A DNA stretch of 64,000 nucleotides, taken from positions 25,084 to 89,083 of the forward strand of contig JAMWET010001025.1 of the NCBI GenBank assembly GCA_024036415.1, written 5' to 3'. Made by a program: the position numbers and the translations under genes. Under the pieces are notes generated by a model, which searched no databases, was not told where the DNA came from, and saw only the letters and a program-made list of their open reading frames with translations. The stretch comes from Prochilodus magdalenae (Eukaryota; Chordata; Actinopteri; Characiformes; Prochilodontidae). Below are positions 38,026 through 49,500 of the stretch, piece after piece (within the stretch, counting starts at the first letter, position 1; each line of letters opens with the position of its first letter).

Positions 38026-38245
38026 CAGCATATATATACTGTTATACAGCATATGGTGCATATATATATAACAGTTATATATGCTGTTATATATGCTGTT
38101 TTATATATGCTGTTTTATATGCTGTTATATATGGTGTTATATATACTGTTATATATGGTGTTATATATACTGTTATATATATATGCTGTTATATATACTG
38201 TTATATATGGTGTTATATATATGCTGTTATAGAGTATATGTTGTA
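37578..38245. repeat. TA-rich minisatellite/microsatellite block
   Basis: Three ~90-100 bp units (CATTTCATATATACTGCATT, then TA runs and CATAACAGCATATAACAGTA) are followed by (TA)n and TATATGCTGTTATATATGGTG units. The block is strongly self-complementary and is interrupted by a short telomere-like run. Confidence 0.92.
37852..37870. repeat. Interstitial telomere-like repeat, about 3 TTAGGG units
   Basis: TAGGGTTAGGGTTAGGGTT is embedded in the TA-rich block. A shorter two-unit run occurs at about 38530-38546. Confidence 0.85.
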
Positions 38246-40738
38246 TACTGCGGTTATAGGAATGAGTGAGTGATCCCTGTGGTGTGGTGAGTGTTCTCCG
38301 TGGCCTCCTTCCATGACCTCCGTTCCTGTTCCGTGTTGTTCTAATGGTGGACTCGTGAGCAGGTTCCTGCAGTCTGTAGATCTTCTGCTGTTGGGTTCTG
38401 TCTTCAGGAACCCTGTGGTGCTCTTGGAGTGATCCTAGCAGGGCGTCCTGTCCGAGGAGGAGCAGCAGCAGGTTCTCCACCTGTACCCCGTGTGTCTGAG
38501 TGTGGACTGTGTCTCTGCAGGTCTCCAGCAGGGTTAGGGTTAGGGTCTCCTGAGCTCCTCTGGAGGAGGTGTTGGGTGAAGGGTGCAGCACCGCTCCGTG
38601 ATGTCTCCTACACGGCGCTGACGGTGTACCGTGGTCACGCTGCGGACGAGTTTACAGTCTGACAGGAAGGTCACCCTCCACGTTCCTGAGTCCTCACCGC
38701 TCACGGCTGGTGTGGGGTTGACTCAGGGAGGAGGAGCCGGGAGGGGCCGAGTCATTCCGGATTCAGACCCGGTTATCCTGGATTCCAGTCCGGGACCATG
38801 GCAGGACATCAGATTCCTGGCTTGAGTTTGGCTCTACTGTAATATCCGGATGCCCCTCTGAGTGGGCTCGTCCGTCCGTCTGTGTAATGATCCTTGCAGG
38901 ATCCTGTGACCCCTCCCTGTCTTTAGGCTCCGCCTCTCTGGGTTTAAGCGTCTCTATCACCGTGTACGGAGCGTCCCAGCTGCTGAGGACACGGGATGAG
39001 GCTTGTTGAAGAGTCTGTTGGAGAAGTGTTAAACTGGACTGAGCCCAGTACGAACCCCTGAGGCACACCAGCGCCGCTGAGCGCGTAGGAGGCTTCAGCT
39101 GCTGCCTGGCCCGAGGAAGCAGCCGTGAACCCGCTCCTACAGTCTGTAGCTGTGCCGAGCCGGGTGGTGGGGTGTGGTGGTGCTGCTTTAAGCTCATGTT
39201 AAGATTAGAGTAGTCCCTGAGATCTGAGGGGATTAGTGTCTGTCAGCCGGTCCCTTAGTTTACCCACACCTTCCTCAAGTGTTGGGGCGTTCGTGTGGTC
39301 AGCCGTAGTGCTGCTGCATCACTAGTTCGGTCAGCGGTGACGAGCGGAGGCCGGTGGCGGTCTGAGAGCAGAGGGCTGATGGACGGTTCCAGCTGTTTGG
39401 TCGGAGCGTCGCGGAGCGTCTCGGGTTTCCTCCTCCATTATTAATATGACGTTACCCCCCCCGGCCCCCCCAGTCCCCCCCACCGTTATCAGTCATTCTA
39501 ATAGGGCCCACTCTGGCCTCAGATCGATGCCCTGCCTGCTGGTGAGCGTGTCCACTGCAGACTGGCGTGCAGGCTCCCTCGCTCTCAGGAGTGGACGGAG
39601 TGGACGGAGTGGACGGAGTGGACGGAGTGGTCAGGGGCTGCCGCTGCAGGGGCAGTGTTTACCGCTGAGGTTATGAGCTCTGCTGCATGTGACTGACGAG
39701 ACGAGCGGTGTAATTAAATACGGGTCTTCATTTATTCATGTGAGCTCTGTAACGAGCCCGGCAGGCCTGTAACGGACGGGCTGAAGTCCAGGGGCCCCTG
39801 AGTAATTCAGGGCCTCTGATTGGCCAAAAGGACGGCGCCAGGTATTTACGGTGCTCCTCACCACGAAGGCTAAACGGCCTCGGTACAGGGTCAAGCTGAG
39901 TTACCTCAGTACCGTGGTTAAAGGCTGGACATGACCTGACCGACACCGGGTTCCCGCCCGCCGTGATGGTACCGGGATTGCTGTGGTGGTACACCTCAGC
40001 TGCCGGTTGAAACCCCACCAGGTGACGTGGTCGGGGCAGGTGTGTTTGTGGTGAGTGGACGCTGGACTCCACCAGAATGGAAGTGTGGCCCTGGACATTC
40101 CGAAGAGAAGCCCAGTTCGGACCTTTGGTCCAGATTGACCTCTGTGGCTGTTTGGGTTCTGGTTCTGGTTTGAGCTCCTGCAGGGATGGACGGCAGTGCT
40201 GGAGTGCTGGAGGTTTGATCTAGAACCGCCTTCATGACTGCGTTCTCCTGGGACGCCCGCTGTTGGGAGGATCCGGAACAGGGCTGCACTCTGACCGACT
40301 GAACTGCAGATGCTTATCTGGGTGAGGTGGACGGACACTGACGAGCGGTTACGACACCCACAGGGTGTGTTCAGCCTGCACGGAGCAACTGCTGGATCAG
40401 GACCGCACTGCTGCGGAACATGGGAGTGAAATGTTGAATACGGACCTTAGTTAATGTATAGAGCGCCCCCGCCTCCACCCCCGCTCCGCTCCCTGTGGGT
40501 CACCACGTTCCGGGAAGCAGTCGAACCACAGCGGGACGCTAATGGTGTGTGTGAGGCTGGTGCGTGTGCGGGTCAGGGCGGGCCCTGCCCTCTGAGGGGG
40601 TGATTAATCAGGCTGCAGGGTAATTGAGAACGGGGGAAATGATTTGAAAGGCCATTACCTGAATGTCACATCCAATCAAATCACTTTCTCCACGAGCTCG
40701 CACACGCCCAACTGTAATCAGGGCTCCGCTGGCAGGGC
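38246..40738. other. Intronic low-copy DNA, possible old mobile-element relic
   Basis: Three overlapping minus-strand frames lie between 39728 and 40338 (97-145 codons). They share a Gln/Asn/Pro-rich texture that loosely resembles a decayed retroelement capsid-type region, but no diagnostic motif is present, so this is only a suspicion. The remainder is unassigned. Confidence 0.35.
39591..39633. repeat. 9-bp repeat AGTGGACGG, about five copies
   Basis: A short perfect direct repeat in otherwise low-copy sequence. Confidence 0.85.
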
Positions 40739-41412
40739 GCCGCCCACGCGCCTGAAACCTCTTACCAGGGTTAGTGTTAAAGAGCCCTACGCCCTGCACG
40801 TACCGCACGCCCTACTCATACCGCACACCCTACGCCCTACTCGTACCGTACACCCTAATCATACCTCACGCCCACGCGCCTGAAACCTCTTACCAGGGTT
40901 AGTGTTAAAGAGCCCTACGCCCTGCACGTACCGCACGCCCTACTCATACCGCACACCCTACGCCCTACACGTACCGCACGCCCCACTCATACCGCACACC
41001 CTACGCCCTACTCATACCGCACGCCCTACTCATACCGCACACCCTAATCATACCTCACACCCACGCGTCTGAAACCTCATACCAGGGTTAGTGTTAAAGA
41101 GCCCTACGCCCTGCACGTACCGCACGCCCTACTCATACCGCACACCCTACGCCCTACACGTACCGTACGCCCTACACGCACTGTACGCCCTACACGTACC
41201 GTACGTCCTAATCATACCGCACGCCCACGCGCCTGAAACCTCATACCAGGGTTAGTGTTAAAGAGCCCTACGCCTTACACGTACCGCACGCCCCACTCAT
41301 ACCGCACACCCTACGCCCTACTCGTACCGTACACCCTAATCATACCTCACGCCCTACACGCACTGTACGCCCTACACGTACCGTACGCCCTACTCATATC
41401 GTATATCCTCCC
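40739..41412. repeat. Composite repeat: ACGCCCTAC-type units with a recurring ~50-bp leader
   Basis: A leader beginning CCCACGCGCCTGAAACCTC and ending GTGTTAAAGAGCCCTACGCC occurs four times (about 40743, 40870, 41060, 41223). Each is followed by variable runs of CGTACCGCACGCCCTACTCA-like ~20-bp units. The leader marks a higher-order unit of variable length (about 128-191 bp). Confidence 0.9.
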
Positions 41413-42230
41413 TGGGTGGGGCTACACTGCTGTAGGCTGAATGGGCGTGGCTACACTGCTGTAGGCTGAATGGGCGTGGCTACACTGCTGTAGGCTGAAT
41501 GGGCGGGGCTACACTGCTGTAGGCTGAACCGGTGGGGCTACACTGCTGTAGGCTGAACCGGTGGGGCTACACTGCTGTAGGCTGAATGGGCGGGGCTACA
41601 CTGCTGTAGGCTGAACTGGTGGGGCTACACTGCTGTAGGCTGAATGGGCGGGGCTACACTGCTGTAGGCTGAATGGGTGTGGCTACACTGCTGTAGGCTG
41701 AACCGGTGGGGCTACACTGCTGTAGGCTGAATGGGCGGGGCTACACTGCTGTAGGCTGAATGGCGTGGCTGGTTATTGCTGTAGGCTGAGTTGGTGGGGC
41801 TACACTGCTGTAGGCTGAATGGGCGGGGCTACACTGCTGTAGGCTGAATGGGTGTGGCTACACTGCTGTAGGCTGAACCGGTGGGGCTACACTGCTGTAG
41901 GCTGAATGGGCGGGGCTACACTGCTGTAGGCTGAATGGGTGTGGCTACACTGCTGTAGGCTGAACCGGTGTGGCTACACTGCTGTAGGCTGAACTGGTGG
42001 GGCTACACTGCTGTAGGCTGAACTGGTGGGGCTACACTGCTGTAGGCTGAATGGGTGTGGCTACACTGCTGTAGGCTGAATGGGCGGGGCTACACTGCTG
42101 TAGGCTGAACTGGTGTGGCTACACTGCTGTAGGCTGAATGGGCGGGGCTACACTGCTGTAGGCTGAATGGGCGGGGCTACACTGCTGTAGGCTGAACCGG
42201 TGGGGCTACACTGCTGTAGGCTGAATGGGC
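41413..42230. repeat. 29-bp minisatellite, about 28 copies
   Basis: The unit GGGCGGGGCTACACTGCTGT plus AGGCTGAAT has GGGTGTGGC, CCGGTGGGGC and CTGGTGGGGC variants. One unit near 41760 is disrupted (GGTTATTGC). It follows the preceding composite array with no spacer. Confidence 0.96.
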
Positions 42231-42931
42231 AGGTCTGGGGCGTGTACAGGTGACCTGTCCCAGGCTGTGTCTCCCCGGTTGTACTCTGATTGTCCTCCTG
42301 TGTCCGGCGAGTGCCGGGCGCTCTCAGGTGCGGAGCGTGTGCCAGGTGAGCTGGGTTGGATGGTGTATGTAAATGGTGTGTAATTTGAGCACAGTGAGAT
42401 CAGAGCGGGCGAGGCGGCGTCCTTGACTGTCTGAGAGAGCGGAGAGTGTGCGCGAGTGTGTGCGCGAGCGCTGGGGGGCTGTTATTACTTAAATAAATGG
42501 AGGTGTAATCACGGGTCACTCTGCTGCCGTGGAAACGCAGTGCTAGCACTCGCACGCCTGCAGTGAAAATAGCACACACCTGAGAGTGTCACTTACAGTA
42601 ATAACAGCAACTACAGCGTCACCCCCGACGACGACGACAACAACACGGGATTAAATTAGACCACTGTGTTTCCCGAGGAGGATCCAGTCATTGTGTTGTT
42701 TGGATGCTGCTAGGGTGTTGCTAGGGTGTTGCTAGGGTGTTGCTAGGGTATTTTAGGTGGATACTACAGCATTGCTAAGTTGCTATGCCATCTCAGGCAG
42801 CAGCTCGGGTGTTGCTGAGCAGTACTCTTGCGGTTCCAGTTGCTTACTGACTGACGCTGGTATATTGCTAGGTGGTTAGAATGGTAGCTGTCCTGGCTGC
42901 TTTGGAGTGCTGGGAGGCTGCTACAGTGTTT
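42231..42931. other. Intronic low-copy DNA
   Basis: Holds a GTGCGCGAGTGTGTGCGCGAG stretch at about 42450 and the 11-bp repeat listed separately. No gene was recognised. Confidence 0.55.
42707..42751. repeat. 11-bp repeat (TTGCTAGGGTG), four copies
   Basis: Four near-identical direct repeats, a short satellite-like expansion in low-copy sequence. Confidence 0.85.
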
Positions 42932-43728
42932 TGGGCGGTCTACAATATGTCCCCAAGTGGCTGTTCTGCAACATGTCCCCTAGTGGGCGGTCTACAATAT
43001 GTCCCCAAGTGGCTGTTCTGCAATATGTCCCCAAGTGGGCGGTCCGCAATATGTCCCCAAGTGGCTGTTCTGCAATATGTCCCCAAGTGGGCGGTCTGCA
43101 ATATGTCCCCAAGTGGGCGGTCTGCAATATGTCCCCAAGTGGGCGGTCTGCAATATGTCCCCAAGTGGCTGTTCTGCAATATGTCCCCAAGTGGGCGGTC
43201 CGCAATATGTCCCCAAGTGGGCGGTCTGCAATATGTCCCCAAGTGGGCGGTCTGCAATATGTCCCCTAGTGGGCGGTCTACAATATGTCCCCTAGTGGGC
43301 GGTCTACAATATGTCCCCTAGTGGGCGGTATGCAATGTGTCCCCTAGTGGCCGTTCTGCAACATGTCCCCAAGTGGGCGGTATGCAATGTGTCCCCAAGT
43401 GGCTGTTCTGCAATATGTCCCCTAGTGGCCGTTCTGCAACATGTCCCCTAGTGGGCGGTAATATGTCCCCAAGTGGGCGGTATGCAATGTGTCCCCAAGT
43501 GGGCGGTATGCAATATGTCCCCTAGTGGGCGGTCTACAATATGTCCCCTAGTGGGCGGTCTACAATATGTCCCCTAGTGGGCGGTATGCAATGTGTCCCC
43601 TAGTGGCCGTTCTGCAATATGTCCCCTAGTGGCCGTTCTGCAACATGTCCCCTAGTGGGCGGTAATATGTCCCCAAGTGGGCGGTCTACAATATGTCCCC
43701 TAGTGGCCGTTCTGCGGTATGTTCCTCA
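42932..43728. repeat. 26-bp minisatellite, about 30 copies
   Basis: The unit is GTCCCCAAGTGGGCGGTCTG plus CAATAT. Variants include CTAGTGG for CAAGTGG, GTGGCTGTTC or GTGGCCGTTC for GTGGGCGGTC, and TATGCAATGT. Open frames on both strands (SPSGRSAICPQVGGLQYVPK type) are artefacts. Confidence 0.96.
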
Positions 43729-44481
43729 AGTGTGGGGTCGCTCCTATGTGTCCCCAACCATAGGGTCACTCCCATGTCCCCAGGAAGGCTTGCTGCAGTA
43801 TTTCCCAGGTAGTTGCTATGTATTCTGTCCTCTTCCTGTCCCGGTACTTTCACCGGTTCTGTACATGTTCCTATTTCGGTACCCTGTTCCTGTTCCTGAA
43901 CCTCTACGGCACCGGTACCTGTGCTGCACCTGCCCTTCCTACCCCAGTCCCTGAGCTTCCCTTCTGAAACATCAGATTGTTCAGCTCGGTTTCCATGGCG
44001 GCTCATCTCTAATCGTTCATTAATGCGGTTCTACCCCGGAACCGTAGATGGAGGTTGGTGGAAATGGTTGGATGAGCTCAGTCGGAGCTGGTTGCTGCAG
44101 TCGGAGCTGCTATATTAACAGTGGTGGTCTTCTTGTGGGTAATGATCCCCCGTCAGTGAGCTGTTATACGTAGAGTCTGGCTGTAGAGGGAATGTTAATG
44201 CGGCTGTACTGTATGTGTGTGCGGAGGGGTGTTCGGTAAACCAGGCGTGCCGTGTGTAAACACGTCGGGGGCGGCTGTTCCTCGCTCTGTGTTGTAGATT
44301 GTTGAGTCGTCTGTGTTTGTCAGCCCGCCGGGGGATCTAAGGTGTAACGGTGCAGAACCTGACGAGCTCGGGAGCTGATTACCGCACACGGCGTAAATAA
44401 GTCAGAGACAGACACCCATAAAATCTGCACCTTCTGTTACCGCACACTGTAATTAAGATAAACCCAATATCTCAATCACAA
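43729..44481. other. Intronic low-copy DNA
   Basis: No gene or mobile element was recognised. Open frames at 43619-44006 extend from the adjacent 26-bp array. Confidence 0.55.
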
Positions 44482-46527
44482 TACCTACCTTAGAGTTATA
44501 CACTCCACCTAACGAGAAACTGTAGAACAGACTCAGTCTATACCACAGTACCTACATTTAGAGCTTAGAGTTATACACTCCACCTAATGAGAAACTGTAG
44601 AACAGACTCAGTCTATACCACAGTACCTACATTTAGAGCTTAGAGTTATACACTCCACCTAACGAGAAACTGTAGAACAGACTCAGTCTATACCACAGTA
44701 CCTACATTTAGAGCTAAGAGTTATACACTCCACCTAATGAGAAACTGTAGAACAGACTCAGTCTATACCACAGTACCTACATTTAGAGCTTAGAGTTATA
44801 CACTCCACCTAATGAGAAACTGTAGAACAGACTCAGTCTATACCACAGTACCTACATTTAGAGCTTAGAGTTATACACTCCACCTAATGAGAAACTGTAG
44901 AACAGACTCGGTCTATACCACAGTATCTACATTTAGAGCTTAGAGTTATACACTCCACCTAATGAGAAACTGTAGAACAGACTCAGTCTAAAATACCACC
45001 AGTACCTACATTTAGAGCTTAGAGTTATACCACACTCCACCTAATGAGAAACTGTAGAACAGACTCGGTCTATACCACAGTAATCTACATTTAGAGCTTA
45101 GATGTTATACACTCCCACCTAATGAGGAACTGTAGAACAGACTCGGTCTATACCTACATAGTATCTACATTTAGAGCTTAGAGTTATACACTCCACCTAA
45201 CCGAGAAACTGTAGAACAGACTCAGTCCTATACCACAGTACCCTAACATTTATAGAGCATAGAGTTATACAGTCCACCTAAACAGTAACTGTAGAACAGA
45301 CTCAGTCTGTAACCACAGTACCTACATTTAGAGCTTAGAGTTATACACTCCACCTAACGAGAAACTGTAGTGAACAGACTCAGTCTATACCACAGTACCT
45401 ACATTTAGAAGCTTAGAGTTATACACTCCACCTAATGAGACACTGTAGAACAGACTCAGTCTATACCACAGTATCTACATTTAGAGCTTAGAGTTATACA
45501 CTCCACCTAATGAGACACTGTAGAACAGACTCAGTCTATACCACAGTACCTACATTTAGAGCTTAGAGTTATACACTCCACCTAATGAGAAACTGTAGAA
45601 CAGACTCAGTCTATACCACAGTACCTACATTTAGAGCTTAGAGTTATACACTCCACCTAATGAGAAACTGTAGAACAGACTCAGTCTATACCACAGTACC
45701 TACATTTAGAGCTTAGAGTTATACACTCCACCTAATGAGAAACTGTAGAAAAGACTCAGTCTATACCACAGTACCTACATTTAGAGCTTAGAGTTATACA
45801 CTCCACCTAATGAGGAACTGTAGAACAGACTCAGTCTATACCACAGTACCTACATTTAGAGCTTAGAGTTATACACTCCACCTAATGAGGAACTGTATAA
45901 CAGACTCAGTCTATACCACAGTGCCTACATTTAGAGCTTAGAGTTATACACTCGCCCTAATGAGAAACTGTAGAACAGACTCAGTCTATACCACAGTACC
46001 TACATTTAGAGCTTAGAGTTATACACTCCACCTAATGAGAAACTGTAGAACAGACTCAGTCTATACCACAGTACCTACATTTAGAGCTTAGAGTTATACA
46101 CTCCACCTAATGAGGAACTGTAGAACAGACTCAGTATACCACAGTACCTACATTTACAGCTTAGAGTTATACACTCCACCTAATGAGAAACTGTAGAACA
46201 GACTCAGTCTATACCACAGTACCTACATTTAGAGCTTAGAGTTATACACTCCACCTAATGAGGAACTGTAGAACAGACTCAGTCTATACCACAGTACCTA
46301 CATTTAGAGCTTAGAGTTATACACTCCACCTAATGAGGAACTGTAGAACAGACTCGGTCTATACCACAGTATCTACATTTAGAGCTTAGAGTTATACACT
46401 CCACCTAATGAGAAACTGTAGAACAGACTCAGTCTATACCACAGTACCTACATTTAGAGCTTAGAGTTATACACTCCACCTAATGAGGAACTGTAGAACA
46501 GACTCAGTCTATACCACAGTACCTACG
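44482..46527. repeat. 75-bp minisatellite abutting the gpc6 exon, about 27 copies
   Basis: The unit is ATACACTCCACCTAATGAG, AAACTGTAGAACAGACTCAG, TCTATACCACAGTACCTAC, ATTTAGAGCTTAGAGTT. Copies are nearly identical except at about 44985-45420, where small insertions are common. The last unit ends 47 bp before the exon, just upstream of the branch point. Confidence 0.97.
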
Positions 46528-46540
46528 TGTAGAGAACCCA

Positions 46541-46574
46541 GTCTAACCTGCCTCCTCTCCCGTTCCCTCTGCAG
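46541..46574 (+). other. gpc6: 3' splice site of the gpc6 exon with branch point
   Basis: A branch-point-like GTCTAAC at 46541-46547 puts the likely branch adenosine 28-29 nt before the AG. A pyrimidine run (CCTCCTCTCCCGTTCCCTCTGCAG) leads to the acceptor at 46573-46574. No other AG occurs between branch point and acceptor, so the AG exclusion zone is intact. This matters because the 75-bp repeat array, full of AG dinucleotides, stops only just upstream. Confidence 0.85.
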
Positions 46575-46966
46575 AGTTCTTCCTGGAGCTGCTGGATAAT
46601 TCCGAGAAGTCCCTGAACGACATGTTCGTGAGGACCTATGGAAAGCTGTACACCCATAACTCGGAGATCTTCGAGGACCTGTTCTCCGAGCTGAAGCGCT
46701 ACTACACGGGTGGGAACGTTAACCTGGAGGAGATGCTGAATGACTTCTGGTCCCGCCTGCTGGAGAGGATGTTCCAGCTGCTGAACTCTCAGTACACCTT
46801 CACCGAGGATTACCTGGAGTGCATCAGCAAGTACACAGACCAGCTGAAGCCCTTCGGGGACGTCCCGCGCAAGCTGAAGGCTCAGGTGACCCGCGCCTTC
46901 ATCGCTGCCAGGACCTTCGTCCAGGGCCTGATGGTGGGACGGGAAGTGGCCAACCGGGTGGCGAAG
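46575..46966 (+). CDS. gpc6: Glypican-6 internal coding exon (partial gene)
   Basis: Glypican-6 is a GPI-anchored heparan sulfate proteoglycan core protein on the cell surface that modulates Wnt, Hedgehog and related signals. The exon is 392 nt: two bases finish a codon begun upstream (phase 1 entry), then 130 codons run without a stop and end in phase 0. Residues [17 protein letters not shown], a single Cys in [11 protein letters not shown] and [15 protein letters not shown] match the helical N-lobe of vertebrate GPC6. GPC4, the nearest paralogue, differs at the TGGN and VGREVANRV positions. The Cys-rich glypican signature that follows in the family is not in this exon and was not found downstream. 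The open frame running on to 47002 is read-through into the intron. No Met start belongs here. Other exons lie outside the window. Whether this is the a or b teleost paralogue cannot be decided. Family assignment is near certain; exact ends rest on splice consensus. Confidence 0.96.
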
Positions 46967-46972
46967 GTGAGG
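46967..46972 (+). other. gpc6: 5' splice site (GTGAGG) of the gpc6 exon
   Basis: AAG|GTGAGG is a strong U2-type donor. The Lys codon closes the exon in phase 0, in the same place where GPC6 homology stops, and the following residues ([10 protein letters not shown]) no longer match the family. Confidence 0.88.
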
Positions 46973-47607
46973 CAGCGTCTGCTACGGTTTTCAGCTTTGT
47001 AGCGTTCTTGATGCAGTTCTTGATAAGTCTAGAACCTTAACACTAAATGAAGGTTTTCAAGGCATGACTGTAAAAAGCCTCACCAATGGTTCTAGGCCTG
47101 GACTAACTTTTGCTTGGTGTAGAACTTAAATGGTTCTGTATTTGTCATGGAAGGAAGGAGGGAGGAGTCTAGAGTTTGTGTACCGGATAGTGTCCTGGTT
47201 CTGCGCTCTCACTAAAGAGTTGCTGGTTCTTGACTATGTTGTAGGAAGGACGCTGTAAGTTTGCGTGTCTTGTTTTCTAATACGGTTCTGTAAAGACTTC
47301 ATGGAAAGGTAGAACTTGGTGAAAGTGGTGTAAATAAGTGGGGTTCTGTGCCGACTGAGCGTTCCCTGGAGCGGTACGGAAGATCCTGGATCCTTTCGGG
47401 AATGGGAGGAGGTTGTATTTCGGACAGTTGTGGAAAGCAGTGGTGAACCGTGGCCTCCAGTCCAGGGCTACCATAATGCTAATATCTGCTAGCGGCTCTA
47501 TGAGGTTTCTCATAGTAAGTTAGCTCTGAGCTAGCACTGGTGCACGTGAACATTCTTACAGTGTTCTAGATAACCACAGACATCTGGAGCTTTTAAAAGG
47601 CGTTCCA
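46973..47607. other. Start of the downstream gpc6 intron
   Basis: Low-copy DNA rich in GGTTCT/AGAACC words. No second exon was found. Confidence 0.6.
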
Positions 47608-48606
47608 CATCCATCAGCCTACCGCAGTTTAACTCCACCCATCAGCCAACCACAGTTTAACTCCACCCATCAGCCTACCGCAGTTTAACTCCACCCATCA
47701 GCCTACCACAGTTTAACTCCACCCATCAGCCTACCGCAGTTTAACTCCACCCATCAGCCTACCACAGTTTAACTCCACCCATCAGCCTACCGCAGTTTAA
47801 CTCCACCCATCAGCCTACCACAGTTTAACTCCATCCATCAGCCTACAGCAGTTTAACTCCATCCATCAGCCTACCACAGTTTAACTCCACCCATCAGCCT
47901 ACCACAGTTTAACTCCATCCATCAGCCTACCACAGTTTAACTCCATCCATCAGCCTACCACAGTTTAACTCCATCCATCAGCCTACCACAGTTTAACTCC
48001 ATCCATCAGCCTACAGCAGTTTAACTCCATCCATCAGCCTACAGCAGTTTAACTCCATCCATCAGCCTACAGCAGTTTAACTCCATCCATCAGCCTACCG
48101 CAGTTTAACTCCACCCATCAGCCTACCACAGTTTAACTCCATCCATCAGCCTACAGCAGTTTAACTCCATCCATGAGCCTACCGCAGTTTAACTCTACCC
48201 ATCAGCCTACCACAGTTTAACTCCACCCATCAGCCTACCACAGTTTAACTCCACCCATCAGCCTACCACAGTTTAACTCCATCCATCAGCCTACCACAGT
48301 TTAACTCCATGCATCAGCCTACCATAGTTTAACTCCACCCATCAGCCTACCACAGTTTAACTCCATCCATCAGCCAACCGCAGTTTAACTCCACCCATCA
48401 GCGTACAGCTGTTTAACTCCACCCATCAGCCAACAGCAGATTAACTCCACCCATCAGCCAACAGAAATGTAACTCCACCCATCAGCCTACAGCAGGTTAA
48501 CTCCATCCATCAGCCTAGAGCAGTTTAATTCCACCCATCAGCCTACCGCAGTTTAACTCCACCCCTCAGCTTACAGCAGTTTAACTCCACCCATCAGCCT
48601 ACACCA
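47608..48606. repeat. 28-bp minisatellite, about 35 copies
   Basis: The unit CCATCAGCCTACCACAGTTT plus AACTCCAC (or AACTCCAT) has ACCGC, ACAGC and ACCAC variants. The right end is more degenerate, as expected at the edge of an array. Confidence 0.96.
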
Positions 48607-49250
48607 CCCCCTCATGCTGAAGTTATAAAGTGTTCTAACAGTACAGGGTTCTAAGTGGAGGATATCTGAAGCTGAATGGTCTATGAAGGTGGTTCTCCTC
48701 TTGTAGCTCCGCCCCTCTGCTGGGTGTCTGGATGCCGGGGTCGCTAGCTCTGTATGCAGTAGTGCGTCTCCGTAGCGGTGGAACCAGCGCGGCTGTGTTT
48801 GGTGCTCAGCGCTGACCACTCGGCTGCTGGAGTGATGGACAGCGGTTCTCCTGCTGGCTCTGGCTGGCGTGTGGAGATGAAGTGCGGCGGCGGCTGGACA
48901 CCGGGGCCCTTAATCAGGCCGGCGCTCACACGGCTGACCTTTAGCACGCTGTTTATTAGCGCTCTGCGCTCGACAGTGATGGATCAGAGCGCCCGAGTGT
49001 TTCTTCTGGAGGAGGAGGAGGAGGAGGAGGAGACGCTCTGAGGACAGACGGAGGAGGAGAACCCAAATTATCCCATCAAAGAAAACAATGGCCTCCAGCT
49101 CGGAACACCTGCGGGAGGCTCGTTAGCATCATCTCCCATTAGCATTAGCCACTGCTAGGAGGTGTGAGGTGGAGCTGTGAAGTACCCACAGAAGCCTCTC
49201 ACGCTGAACCCGTTCTCCGTATCGGAGCCAGGAGCGTCACAGGCACATTC
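48607..49250. other. Intronic low-copy DNA
   Basis: GC-rich with a (GGA)n run. Open frames of about 67-87 codons on both strands overlap and are not recognised. Confidence 0.5.
49007..49032. repeat. (GGA)n microsatellite
   Basis: Eight or nine GGA triplets in GC-rich low-copy sequence. Confidence 0.9.
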
Positions 49251-49500
49251 TGCCATTCTGAGTCCCTCCATGACAGTCTGGTTCGACACCACTGCAGTGT
49301 TTGGTGACGGTGACGTGGTGTTAAGGACGGTCGTGGTAACGGTCTGTGTGGGTGTAGTCCTGCGTGGTGCAGCCGTCTGCCGATGGTGCTGCACTAACAG
49401 GATGGAGGACAGCACTGCTCGGTGGAGGTCTGTAGTGGTGGTGTTGGGTCAGTCAGGTACAGAGATAAGACCTGCCCTTGGTTACCTCACGTGTGCGGTA
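49251..49500 (-). mobile_element. Tc1/mariner transposon remnant, copy 2 (N-terminal part only)
   Basis: About 250 bp closely match the N-terminal half of copy 1 at 23617-23871, including the segment encoding GRRLHHAG and the LSWRDSEWQ region. It stops just before the catalytic core, and neither the FSDESRF motif nor the C-terminal part is present. It lies in the gpc6 intron downstream of the exon, on the strand opposite to gpc6. A dead fragment. Confidence 0.82.

Noticed and set aside
42932..43728. Cluster of NKX2-type sites (CAAGTGG) in the 26-bp repeat
   Set aside because: The motif is short and simply repeated with the unit; about half of the units change it to CTAGTGG, so there is no sign of selection.
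46575..46966. Assignment of the exon to glypican-4
   Set aside because: The YTGGN and FVQGL...VGREVANRV segments match GPC6; GPC4 has different residues at these places.
46967..47002. Extension of the coding frame past the donor to a stop at 47000-47002
   Set aside because: Similarity to glypican ends exactly at the GTGAGG donor; the extra residues are intron read-through.
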